From Plantago major (taxonomy: Eukaryota > Streptophyta > Magnoliopsida > Lamiales > Plantaginaceae): a stretch of DNA of 64,000 bases. Shown here piece after piece: positions 23,365-34,723 of the stretch (its first letter is position 1; each line of letters starts with the position of its first letter). The stretch lies in NCBI GenBank assembly GCA_026545765.1, contig CM048841.1:95809352-95873351 (forward strand), read 5' to 3'. Below the pieces are notes generated by a model. That model ran no database searches. It was not told the origin of the DNA and saw nothing but the letters and a program-made list of their open reading frames with translations. The translations under genes were made by a program, and so were the position numbers.

Positions 23365-24110
23365 TAATCTATACTACACCTTGATGTAGTGCAATGCCTT
23401 GCTTTGGTTGCTGTGTAGTAGAACATGTAATCCCGATTACTGTACTACAACATATTAAATCATCGTGTAACAATCTGCGTGATGCATCTTAACCCTATAA
23501 TCATGCAATGATTCCAATTTTTCACAAATCTTTTGTAGTGCACGGTTATTCGATTCAACTTGTTTGCAGCAGACATCCTGCCCTGGCAAAAATTTGTGAT
23601 TCTCAAATAATAATAAAAGCAGAACCTGTTTTATATGGAAAAGGCTGAAAAGGAAACCAGAAGAATTTTGCTTGAATCAGGAAATTATACATTCAAACAA
23701 GGTCCGTCTATGGTACATCACGATGCAGTGACTCATAACGCTTTTATGTGTTGCAGAGTGCAGCGAAACACAAATCACTTGGTACAAAACATCACGAAGG
23801 TACAATAACGAAGCAAACGCACCAAATTTTATATGAAAGAACACACGGCCATCCACTCAGTCGCATTCCCCTAATTTGTACATCTCCAACAGTGAGACCT
23901 TACAACATAAATTCTTCTCATCATCTTATTGTCTCTAATCAGAATGGTCTTGAAGAAAATTCATGCCCAAGATATGAATGAGGGTTTTGTGCAACATCTC
24001 AGAAAATGATATACAAGAACTTGAAGATCAAGTGATAAACACATCCTAGATCATGACTCACAAGACACTATATGCAAAACAAGACTACTTCTGCGTCCGA
24101 TACGAACCGT
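23365..24110. repeat. Second copy of the 19345-20352 repeat
   Basis: Direct-orientation match to 19345-20352, without the AT-core hairpin. It lies just 3' of LSM12. The other copy lies next to an LSM12 fragment, so this copy and LSM12 probably show the original arrangement. Confidence 0.75.
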
Positions 24111-24585
24111 TTCATCTGACCAACACTTCTCTAGTAGTATTACCCAGTAAGCCTTTAATTTTCTGAAGAAAGTGGTAAGGGAGAAATTGCAAAATGCAAA
24201 GAAGTACCGGATAAGTTGAAAATAAGTTCAACTGGATGAAAATTGAAAACCATACCATGAGAATGCTATTTCCAACATTTTACTAGAATTTCATCAAGAA
24301 CAAAGATCAAAAGAGCTGTCAACACATAATTTCATCATATTCGTGCTCAATTAAGTGCAATGCATGTTCAATGCTCCAACAGATTTCACAACTAGAAAAT
24401 CCCGAAGAGAACCAGAAATTTAATTTACCAAAGTCAAAATTCTTGAACATCTTCTGTAAAGATAAAAGTTATTCATCCTGTAAGAGTCCGGCACCACAAC
24501 TCTGAGGCCAGTGCCTCAGACTCTTCCCTGTATCAGCCAACGGGATAGGCTCTACCGTAGACAGATGACTGCAACAATGTGGTCT

Positions 24586-26572
24586 TTAACCAACGCTCTT
24601 AGATTGCAACCTCCTCTTCTCAAATTCAAGCTTCATTAGAAAATGAAAAGAAGATATTGCATTATCCAGTGAGCCGAATATATGTCAGTATGTCATAAAG
24701 GTACTCAGAAGAACTCAAATCTAATTATTTTTAAAACCATCTTACCACTTTCCGCACGCGTTCATTGGCAGCAGGAGTTCCTCCACTGACAGATTCTGGG
24801 AGATATGGGCTGCTAACACGAACTTCATTCATGACGACTATGGTGGCCTTGTCCCACCGAACAGGAAGCCTGATACAATATTACTAAACTATATCAGTAC
24901 AGAAAATACATCACGGGATATGTGCAACTAATGCTTGTCAAGTAGTGTGCATAGTCTTTTAATGTACAAGAGTCTGAGAATCTTAAACAGGCCCGATGCC
25001 AGAAGTTGCAGTACAAGCCTAAATTTCTTAAGTATGACTAAATCTTTATATATCAAACTTGAGCGATCACATTATTATGAGAAGATGCAATTACTTTACT
25101 ACTAATTGGCATACTGTCAATAACTCATTATTTTTATATCATCAAAACAATATTATCCATTGTTGTTTCTTGTAAACAAACAATGTACAAACAACTGACA
25201 TTTGGCATACTCTCAATCCAAAATGCAGATGTTTACATGCTTTACAGTGAATAACTCGTTATCTTACATCAACAAACTAAAATTATCCGTTTACTAATTC
25301 TTGGAACTAAACAGTGCCACTTGGCCATTTGCAGACATAAAGTATCTTGATTGGAATTCAAACAAGACCAACTAAGTCTTTGTTCTAATGGATTGAAGTG
25401 AGACAATGAGTCACAGAATAAATTACGTACACAAGGAACAAATGTCAGTACCCTCACAGATATATCTAGGACTCTAGATTATACGATACCATAACAAAAG
25501 CATGACCACGGAAGATGATTACTTGACCAATGACACCTCAAGAATCTTTAACAAGAGAGATAAAGATTGAAACATCTCTAAATTTCAAGACATGCTCAGA
25601 GACAAGAAAGCTAGTAGCATTAGACAACTAAACACAATGTTACAAGACCAATACACATGATTACGCCCATTCTACTTCTCCTTAACATGAAAAATTCTAA
25701 TCGCCCAATCTAATACATAAACAAGAGCAGGCATACTAAAAACCCCTTTCACTTTCTTTACAGCAAACCACAAGATATAATTTTTACAAATCCCTTTTCT
25801 AATCACATGGAAAAATTGCTTTCACACAATTGCCAGAATGCAAGAACATCAATGATTATGAAAATCCGCAGAGAGCAACTCTGTGATAAGGACATACAAA
25901 GTACACTAATGTTCAAGAGAAACAAGAATGAATTGCATTACGTTTTCGACAAAGCATCAAAGATGTTTTGTGCCTCAGCAGTAACACCAACTCCAATCCT
26001 CTCGGCATCTGCCTCTGCTTGTCTGAAATTTCAACAAATCATCAAACACTAATACAAACCACAAACTATGAACTGATATCAGCTAACAACAATCATATCA
26101 AAACATTAAAATACAAAAAAGAAAGAAAAGGGACAAATTTTACCTAATAGCAGACTCTTCTCTAGCTTGAACAGAGTTGAGATCAACAAAACACTTGTTA
26201 GCATCAAGAGGATCTTCACCCTGACCCAAAAAGGTGAATTCTTTAATGTAATTAGCCTTCAGCATCCTAATATTCCTCTTTGGTCCTGCACCAGGTTTCT
26301 CTCCCTCTTGTACTTTCCCAAGAATATAGTTAAGGAAAATTCAATAAAACAAGAAACCCAACAAAATTAGACCATAAAAATTGGATCTTTATGCTCGCGC
26401 ATGATCAATAAAGAGTTAGAATTCATAGAAACTGAATGTAGTTCAGCAAAAGGATATGAAGAAGGAGGAGATTGGAAGCACGATCAAAGGTTATCACTTG
26501 AGCTTGAAATTCATCGCCGAGAGTGGTCTTGATTGATAGGATACAGCCTACTGCAAAATCTTCACCTTCCAT
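24586..26572 (-). CDS. LSM12: LSM12-like protein (LSM domain plus anticodon-binding-like domain)
   Basis: Five exons join in frame: 26572-26458, 26309-26144, 26022-25942, 24869-24746 and 24630-24586, giving 176 residues, normal for plant LSM12. Residues 1-39 start the Sm-like fold ([32 protein letters not shown]). The fold continues through [26 protein letters not shown]. The anticodon-binding-like domain follows ([59 protein letters not shown], then PYLPESV). The gene ends [17 protein letters not shown]12 relatives bind RNA or RNP complexes; the plant role is little studied. Intron 1 has AT-AC ends and U12-type signals; the other three introns are GT-AG. Without the AT-AC splice, the reading NLLLLQEGEKPG cannot be formed. 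The Arabidopsis counterpart, from memory, is At1g24050, in the same neighbourhood as the genes below. Confidence 0.93.
26310..26457 (-). other. U12-type AT-AC intron of LSM12
   Basis: The 5' end reads ATATCCTTTT, the U12 consensus. A perfect TTCCTTAAC branch-point motif lies about 20 nt before the 3' terminal AC. Joining at these sites gives codon CAA (Gln) followed by EGEKPG, as the LSM12 fold requires. No GT-AG alternative keeps the frame and sequence. Confidence 0.85.
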
Positions 26573-27470
26573 GGCCGCTTGATGTCGATTTCTCACCTTT
26601 TGATGCAGTAGTAATTTCTGTAATAAATAACCACTGCTCAATGAAAAGAGAGGTAAAAGGAAAAAAGGAAATAGTTCTTGTAACACGTTTTGGTTAAAGT
26701 CGTGAGTACACCTTGCGGTGTTGGAGAGTTGTACTTGTACATGGAATGTGGGCCGGTCTACAATGAACGGTGAATGCGTGAACGAGCCAGGGTGACCGGT
26801 TCCGAAACCATTGATCATAGTTGAAACTAAAATTTTCGCTCTAACATATTCTCAAGGAAAAAAATGTAGCGGAGTCGACAGTTCTTCAATTGAGAGTATG
26901 GGTATTTAGTACTTTGTTCGTCTTTTTAATTAATGCTCCGTATTACATACTCTTATACAAGTGATATATTTGTGGAATATACCGTCTTCCTTTTCTTTTT
27001 TAAAAAAATCAATTCTACTAATTATAGTATTGCAATGTGTAACACCCCAACTGCTCAAGGATGTGGTTGTTTAATTACGAGTGATTGCTTTATAGGAAAG
27101 AGAACAGTGCGACAAACTAATACATACACTCCTGACATTTTTTTACTCATCGCACCTTGGGGAAGTTCTCATGGAGAGTGGTCACTCCAAATCCATAGTT
27201 AGGGAGATATAATGTACAATTCGAAAAGTACAATTATAATTAGTGTCTATGTAAAAAAGAAAGTGATATTGACTCAAAACCACATTATATGTCAATATAT
27301 ACCTTTATTCGACTCGTAATTAATATTCTCTTCTATAAGAACTTTAATATCGAGTTTGATAATAAATTATTTCTAAATTACATTCGAAAAAGTATCATTA
27401 TGGAGGAAATGACAATTTTCTGAAAATGAACAAGTCTAGTGACTTATTAGTAAAATAAATGCATCTTGTA
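26573..27470. other. LSM12 upstream region and spacer
   Basis: The LSM12 promoter and leader should lie in 26573-26900. Beyond that the sequence is AT-rich, with no recognised gene or repeat up to the LINE target duplication at 27471. Confidence 0.5.
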
Positions 27471-29257
27471 ATACTCATAATTCGGGCTAAAACCCAAGGG
27501 TTTGGGGAGAGCACTTGTCGAAGGCAGGGAAGGAGGTGATGATTAAGTCAGTTCTTCAATCGATTCCGACATATGTTATGGGGTGCTTCAAACTACCGGA
27601 GTATCTCCTTCATGAGTTGGAATCGATGATTTCTAAGTTGTGGTTGGGGATGGGTCTAAGGACAATATACATTGGGTTAAGTGGGATACACTTTGTGATA
27701 GTAAGAAAGATGGAGGGATGAGATTTAGAGATTTAAGTTCTTTCAATTCAGGGAAAGCAAATTTGGAGAATTATTCATAACTCGGACTCTCTTCTTAGTC
27801 GTGTTTTTAAGGCCAAATACTTTCTCCATTGTGATGTTTTGGATGCCCCTTATAATCTTAATAATGCCTCATTCACCTGGAAGAGCATTTTTGGGACAAT
27901 TGAAATGGTTCGACGAGGTCTGATTTGGAGCACAGGTACGGGGGAGAGTGTGAGTGTGTGGAATACGAATTGGATTCCTCGTGCTTCCTGCTTTCAACCT
28001 GTGACACCTGACCTTTATCAGCTAGGGGATATTTCTGTGTCGAATTTTATAAAATCTGGTGGGGAGGACTGGGACATTAATTTGCTGCAGTGTGTTTTCT
28101 GGGAACAGGAGAAATTCTGCAGATTCCTCTGTGTCGTGGTGCAGGTGAAGATGTTAGGAGATGGTTTTTTAGTAGCAATGGTATATTATACTGTGAGATC
28201 GGCTTATTATGTGATGAGAACAATGAAGCAGGAAAGGGTGGCTCGAGAGAGGGTTTCGACTAGCCTTTCTCCTGCTTCCAAGGATTGGACTTTCGTTTGG
28301 AAACTCAAAGTGCCTAATAAGATTCGTGTGTTTTTCTGGCGCCTCTTGCGTAATGGGTTACCAGCTTATCAAAATTTGCTAATTCGGAAAAATCAACATT
28401 GATCCTATGTGGCCTTTGTGTTCTCAATGTCCTGAATCTGCTGTGCATATTTTTAAAGCCTGCCAATTCGCACGATTAGTATGGGCAATTTCTGGCCTAC
28501 CATCTCATGCGCTAAATGACCCAACTGCTGATATGTGGACTTGGATTTGTTCTGTGAAACAGGTACTCAACACCGATCAGTTTGCTTTCTTTGTATGCGT
28601 CTGTTGGTGCATCTGGCATCACATAACCAGACAACAGGTGAACCAAAGGAGCTGATAGACTATGCAAATTCTTATCTACAACGCTACAAAGCTGCACAGT
28701 TCCATTTCTCTGCGCCCAGACCACCGGAAGCTGCACAAGATTGGATACCACCCACAGGTTCTACGATCAAAGTCAATGTCGACGCCTCCCTGCTGACTAG
28801 CTTGAATGTGGCAGGAGCTGGTGTTGTAGCTCGGAATTCTACTGGCTGTATCATCGCTTGGAGGCAAAGGAGATTCGATTTTGTTACTTGCCCGGAGATT
28901 GCCGAAACCTTAGCCATTTTCCAGGAGATCGACTTGGCATTGAGTCTTGGATGGTCAGATATCATCATTGAAAGTGATTGCAAGACAGTTATCAATGCCA
29001 TCAACTCGCATTTTACTTGCTTAGCTGCTGCTGGTCAATTCGTGGAAGCCATTAAGAATAACATTAGTTTCTTTTCTTCAGTTATGTTTAAACATATTTA
29101 CCGTTCTGCAAACTCTTTGGCTCACGACCTTGCTAGACTAGTAGTTTGTGATGCTGATGGTGGATCAGATTTATAACTGTGATCTGATTTTGCTGTGTAC
29201 TGATGATTTCTTGAATGCAATGCAATGAATTTCTTCTCAAAATTATACTAATAATTC
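27471..29257 (+). mobile_element. 5'-truncated LINE (L1-type non-LTR retrotransposon)
   Basis: The element body is about 27484-29244. The coding remains start inside the C-terminal part of the RT region (SKAGKEVMIKSVLQSIPTYVMGCFKLP). They continue through a zinc-binding RT-associated segment (FVWKLKVPNKIRVFFWRL, then CSQCPESAVHIF) into an RNase H-like domain at 28535-29176 (VNVDAS, GVVARNSTG, AETLAIFQEIDLALSLGW, IIIESDCKTVINAI, HIYRSANSLAHDLA). Frames are interrupted at about 27725 and 28400. Flanks ATACTCATAATTC (27471-27483) and ATACTAATAATTC (29245-29257) match at 12 of 13 positions, a likely target duplication. The poly(A) tail is weak or absent. It lies between LSM12 and the TBL gene. 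Confidence 0.88.
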
Positions 29258-29575
29258 CAAAACAAAAAGAAAGAAACAAATGGCAAATCAATTAATCTTG
29301 CCCATTTCATCGATTCATCACTTGATTCACTTCATTTTCCTTCCTCTTTTTTTGCCTACTCATCACCAAAATTAGATGCCTAACCAAATAAGCTGGATTC
29401 TTGATATTATTTTGACTCGATCTCCTAGTTATAACTTATAAATCTCCCCTACAATTATACTAATTTACTAAACATATACCATTTTTTCCAATATATTTTT
29501 CTCACTATCAATCACCTCCAAATCTTTAAAATCAATCAAATAATTAGAGAAATAGAGAGATCATAATGTGAAGAA
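29258..29575 (+). promoter_or_regulatory. Presumed promoter and leader of the TBL gene
   Basis: The 318 bp between the LINE duplication and the TBL start are AT-rich, with pyrimidine-rich runs. No TATA box stands out clearly. The LINE insertion leaves the gene only this short proximal region of its own upstream sequence. Confidence 0.35.
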
Positions 29576-31589
29576 ATGGGATCATCATCATCACAGAAAC
29601 AAGTGGCTCACTTAGTTGTAAATCACAAGTTATTTTATGCATCTCTTATTCTTCTTCCGGTAGCCTTTTACTGCTTGTATTTTAACCAACTTTCTTTCTC
29701 TTCTACACACCAAATCCACTCTACAAGCCGCATTTTCAATGCCTCTCCTTTTCCTCAAGGTATGTTTTCATTTCTCCCTCTTTACTTTTTTTCTTTTATC
29801 AAGAACAAATATATTCATAGCTCGTGCCTTAAATCCTTCATTACTTGACGTATATATGAGGTGGCTGTTACAAGAGACGATATCTCACATGATTATGTAA
29901 TATATATATATATATGAGTGATGTTAAAGTTTCATGGTTTGTCACGAAATCCTTTTCGATTCCGAAAAATCAATCCTTATAACACTCATGTGGTTGGTGG
30001 TGATGTAGGTTAGATTTTAGAATGATGCTCTCATAAAATTTGGTAATTTCCATTTTTTAAGAAATTCACACTCTTGAGTAATATTCCGACTCCGCCCCTG
30101 CTACGACCTTTCTGACATGCTATCTATGATGAAATCGGTTTCATGACATAGGTTCAGGAGCTGATTTTTTATTTTAATCAGGGGGAGGCGGAGGCACACA
30201 TCTACCAAAATTTTAAAATTCATATATTCGCGCTTACACTTTTCAATTTTGATTTTTTGATATCATTTCAACCGCCTAAATTTATGAATTAGCATTTCGC
30301 GCCCTAGTTCTCTCCCCTTTTGAGATCTTCATTTATTGTAGCATTCTGCCCGCCTAAATTTATGAATTAGCATTTCGCGCCCTACTTTAGAAGCTAGCTA
30401 GCTTCTATAAGTACATATTATCTATCATATAACAACTTTACCATTATCATTCAATGCATCAGAGGATTCAAGAACAAAGAGTGTACAACATCAAACAATT
30501 ACACCATCATGTGACTACACCAATGGAGAATGGGTGCCAAACAAGCAATCTCCTATGTACAATGGTTCAACTTGTGAGACAATCAAACCAGGCCAAAATT
30601 GCATGGTGTATGGAAGACCAGATCAAGGTTATCTCCACTGGGAATGGAAGCCGAAAACTTGCAAACTTTCCAGGTTTGATCCCAAAGCTTTTCTAAACCT
30701 CACCATGAACAAGCACATAGCATTTGTGGGTGATTCTCTAGCAAGAAACCAGCTTGAGTCACTCCTTTGCTTAATAGCCACTGCATCAAAACCGAACCTT
30801 TTCTACACCGATGGAGAGGAAAACAAGTTCCGAAAATGGCATATCCCTTCACATAATGTCAACGTTTCAATTTACTGGTCACCTTTTCTTGTGAAAGGGA
30901 TTGAGAAGAACAATGAGAAGAATTTCAACACTTTGTTCTTGGACACTGTCAATGAGAAATGGGCTTCAGATTTAGGCCGTATTGACATTCTTGTTCTGTC
31001 CATAGGCCATTGGTACTTGCATCCTGCAATTTACCACTATGGGGAAGAAACACTGGGTTGTCATTACAGACCAAACTGTACTGAGGTCGGGTTTTATGAT
31101 GTTTTTGGGAAGGCCTTGAACACAACATTTAAGGCTATTATGGAGAGAAAACAGTACAGTGGCAGTTTAGTATCTAAGCCGATTGATGTATTTTTCGCAA
31201 CATTTTCACCTGCACATTTCGAAGGGGAATGGGATAAGCTTGGGGCATGTTCCAAGACTCAACCTTATAAGGAGAGTGAGAAAGTTCTTGACGGGATGGA
31301 TGCTGAAATGAGGAGAATTGGGGTGGAAGAAGTGAAAAGAGCAAAGTTAAAGGCGAATGCCGAATTTGGTGGGAGTGTGAGGTTTGAGGCATTGGATATC
31401 AGTAAACTGGCAATGTTGAGGCCGGATGGGCATCCCGGACCTTATATGAATCCTTTCCCATTTGCCAATGGGATTACGGAGCGTGTACAGAATGACTGTG
31501 TTCATTGGTGTCTGCCTGGTCCGATTGATACTTGGAACGAGATTTTGTTGGATGTGATCCAGAGATGGGAGGGTAAATACAAGAATTGA
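29576..31589 (+). CDS. TRICHOME BIREFRINGENCE-LIKE polysaccharide O-acetyltransferase
   Basis: Two exons: 29576-29759 and 30463-31589, with a 703-bp intron and matching phase 1, giving 436 residues. Residues 20-43 form a single membrane anchor, so the protein should be a type II Golgi protein. The TBL domain has CDYTNGEWVP, then YGRPDQGYLHWEWKP. The PC-esterase domain has the GDS box (FVGDSLARNQ, GDS at 151-153) and the DxxH box (DCVHWCLPGPIDTWNE, D406 and H409), the catalytic Ser-Asp-His set of the family. Many cysteines are retained. The family transfers acetyl groups to wall polymers; the wording of the C-terminus resembles the AXY4/TBL27-TBL22 clade that acetylates xyloglucan, but that assignment is an inference. 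The intron contains a 36-bp phrase repeated about 80 bp apart (near 30270 and 30350). Confidence 0.92.
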
Positions 31590-32321
31590 GCATATGGATA
31601 TTACTGCTAAAGATCTATTTCAAAATTTTATCATTTGATTTTGGCCTCCATAACTTGCATGTTATTTCAAAGTTATTCAATTCATTTAAAGTCTCTGTCC
31701 ATTTTTCTTCTACTGTGTTTTGATTCATTTTACATTCAGCAGACTAACCTTACTCATGAGTAATGGCATTAATTTCCTTGCAAAATCTAGTCTAGAGCTG
31801 ATATGAATAGTGATGATTAATGAGCCTGTGAGAGTATCTCATTCATCTAGCTTAACTTGAGATGTAATCGAGCTTGAGTTCGCCTCGACGCGTTAACAAA
31901 ACAAATTTATTTTCCGAGCTTGAGTCCCAATAATTAAGTTCGAACTCGATCATTTGGTTTGAGTCTTAATCGAGCTCGATCTCGTTACCCAAAAATAAAT
32001 ACTAATCGAGTTCGAGCTCAACCTTCTCGACTTCAATTATAGGCTTGTTTATTTAACTAAGGCAATCTGAACCTAGACTCGATTAATTACATATCAAGCT
32101 TCGAGTCAGACTTATGTGATACTCGACTCGAGTCCTCCCGGGAGTAATCTTAGTTTTCTCTCCAGTAGCAATTGATGGTTAGAAACCAACCAACCAACCA
32201 AGTAGGCCAAGTAGAAAGAGGGCTTCAGGGAAAGTTAACTGTCACTGACCACTTGATGAGTAGTGAGTAACAATATCTTGAAAAGGCGACATTTTTATCA
32301 GTCATCTCCCAATTCTTGGCC
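31590..32321. other. Spacer between TBL and GNAT genes, with a TCGAG-rich repeat
   Basis: From about 31851 to 32135 the sequence is dense in CGAGCTCGA, TTCGAACTCGA and CTCGACTCGAG words in both orientations. This looks like a worn inverted-repeat transposon remnant. The last 150 bp before 32322 should include the GNAT promoter and leader. Confidence 0.5.
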
Positions 32322-34261
32322 ATGGCAATTACAACAAGAACATGCCCTTTCTCCACCTCCTCCACACCCCATTTCCACCACTTCTCCGCCACAAACCACC
32401 CCTCTTTCCTCCGCCTCCCCAAACGCCGTACGTTCTTCTTCACCCTCTCATCCTCATCCACTCAGAACGGCCGTACTGCCACTTTCTTGACCAACAAAGA
32501 CCTCCAAAATCTCGACTTGCTCGCCGATTACAACTACCACCAAGAGCTCGAATCTGGGTTCTTATGGGTTCGCCTCATGAGGGAAGAGGAAATGGACATG
32601 ACTGTGGGTTTGCTCTCTGAATCTTTTGCAGAATCGATGATTGGTGGGAGTGGAGGGTATTTGAAGTTGCTGGAGTTCTTGGTGAAGAATTACTTGATTG
32701 AGAGGAGAGAAAGGCTGCCACACAATGCTACTCTTGTTGGGGTTTATAGGGAGACTGACCAAACTGATTATGAATTGGCTGGTACTGTCGAAGTGACTTT
32801 CGATAAAATCGGGGCTAATGCAAACCCTCCGACTCCTCCTGCGCCCAAGAATGCGCCGTATATTTGTAACATGGCTGTCAGGAGTGCCCTTAGAAGGTAT
32901 AAAAAAGTGTTCTTGATGTAGCATGTTCTTTGGTTATTCACTTATAAGTGTTAGGTGTTGATTGTTGATTATCTTGTCAATGTGTGTGATGCTGATGCAA
33001 TGTGTTGCGTTTCGATCTTTGATATGTTAATTAGTAGTAGCAAGGTGAATTTAGGCATGTGGAAATGTCGAAATGATCTGAGTTATCCTGCTTTGCCTTG
33101 GGTGGTGTTTTTTGTAAGGTGTGGACATGTTGTAATGATTAGTGCTGTTGATAGTGATCCATTCGGAATGGTTAACGTCAATTAGTTGTAACAGAATGAA
33201 GCTTTTAGGCTGTTGTTGTGTGTACTTTGTGGCTGGGTGGAGATGAGTTTTTGTTTGTATTTTTGGTTAAGTGAGGTAAGTTGTTTGGAAAGGAAGCTGT
33301 CAGCATTCAGTCGCATTGATCACCAGTCCTTCTTGTTCCCTTGGTAATTGTTACTACTACATAGTTGGTTGAACTTTATATTATCTTGTTAGGCAAATGA
33401 AGCACTTGTGGAGGAAAGAAGTTCTTCCGATCGGCATAGATCATCGTACAAAAAATTCTAGTATAATAACTACCCTTAGTTCATTTTAGATGTTTGATTC
33501 TTGATGTGTCAAGTTGTAGTAAAAAGGTAACTTTTAGTCTGTGTGAATACTATGCAGTTGTCAGTGACTCAGCTGAGTTGTTCGGTTTGTCTTTTTGGGT
33601 TAGGATGAGGTGTTCAGTTTGGAGGTAAGTAGGTAACTATGGGATTTAGTAGTAATGCTCGTAAATTGTTTTTTGCTCGTGATAAATTCTGACAATGAGG
33701 TGAAACTATACGATCTTGTTGATGTTTTCTTAACGTATCATATCATGTGAATTTCCTTGAGCTTACCACTTCAAGTGTACCCTTTATGAACTAGGCGTAA
33801 CTACTAAGAGGTTTCATGAAAGGATTGATGATTATGTCGTGAACAAGCTCCATATCCTAGCTGGAAGCCTGAAACATGACAATTATGTACACAATTGTGG
33901 CCTGTATCCCATATAACGTGAAGTGTTGCTGAAAGTATATATTGATATGTTACATGAGTTATCAGGTATTTGATTCTTTATTGTTTCTATTTCCAGGAGA
34001 GGCATTGGTTGGCATCTACTAAAAGCAGGCGAGGAATTGATCACGAAAATGAGTTCCTCCAGAGAGGTCTACCTGCATTGTAGAATTATTGATGAAGGCC
34101 CATTAAACATGTACACAAAAGCAGGTTATAGCATTGTTAAGACAGATAGCATCTTGACCTTGTTGACGTTGCAGCGACGTAAGCACTTGATGCGTAAAGA
34201 ACTTCCTCCATCCGAGGATCCTTCTGACATAGAGGATATTCCTAGCGAGGAGCTTAGTTGA
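32322..34261 (+). CDS. Plastid-type GCN5-related N-acetyltransferase (GNAT5-like)
   Basis: Two exons: 32322-32896 and 33997-34261, with a 1100-bp intron and matching phase 2, giving 279 residues. The start lies in a GGCCATGG context. Residues 1-50 are rich in Ser, Thr, His and Pro with few acids, as in a chloroplast transit peptide. The GNAT fold follows: FLWVRLMREEEMDMTVGLL, NATLVGVYRE, ELAGTVEVTFD, PYICNMAVRSALRRRGIG. The acetyl-CoA loop (RRRGIG, followed by WHLLKAGEELI) is created exactly at the exon junction. Then come VYLHCRIIDEGPLNMYTKAGYSIVKTD and an acidic tail. Plastid GNATs acetylate protein N-termini and lysines. From memory the Arabidopsis counterpart is At1g24040 (GNAT5). It is tail-to-tail with the kinase gene, 462 bp apart. 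Confidence 0.9.
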
Positions 34262-34723
34262 TACACTGATGTAGCGGGATGAGGTTTTAAAGTAGAGAGC
34301 AATCAGTTCACCTACAGTTTTTTACTAGGTAACATTCAATTTCGAGGTTTTGCAGCCCACTGTAAGTGATATTGTACATTGTGCACAGACAAAAGAAGAT
34401 TTTTAACTTTTGCTCAATTCTTGATGTATTGACCTTGAGATCCCATTACCCATTGGGAACATATTGATGAATAGAGGAATCCATTCCACTTTATTACATG
34501 GTATTTTACACTGTCAATATCTATCCATCATTTTATCATTCTGTCTAAATTCGTTGCCGCTTGAATATTTTCAAATAAAAAATGATGTCATTCTGTAGTC
34601 TGTACTCTGTACCTAGATTCATCAATATCTCGAACATTCTGGAATGCGGATACTATTTCAAATTTTGCTAATGAAAAAAAAAGCAATTCAAACTTCCTTG
34701 AACAAGCTGATTGAGGCCTGGTT
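34262..34723. other. Convergent 3' intergenic region
   Basis: The 3' ends of the GNAT and kinase genes face each other across this stretch. It should hold both 3' UTRs. No other feature was seen. Confidence 0.5.

Noticed and set aside
32955-33185. 76-codon ORF inside the GNAT gene
   Set aside because: It lies in the 1100-bp intron; exon junctions on both sides match in phase and rebuild the acetyl-CoA loop.
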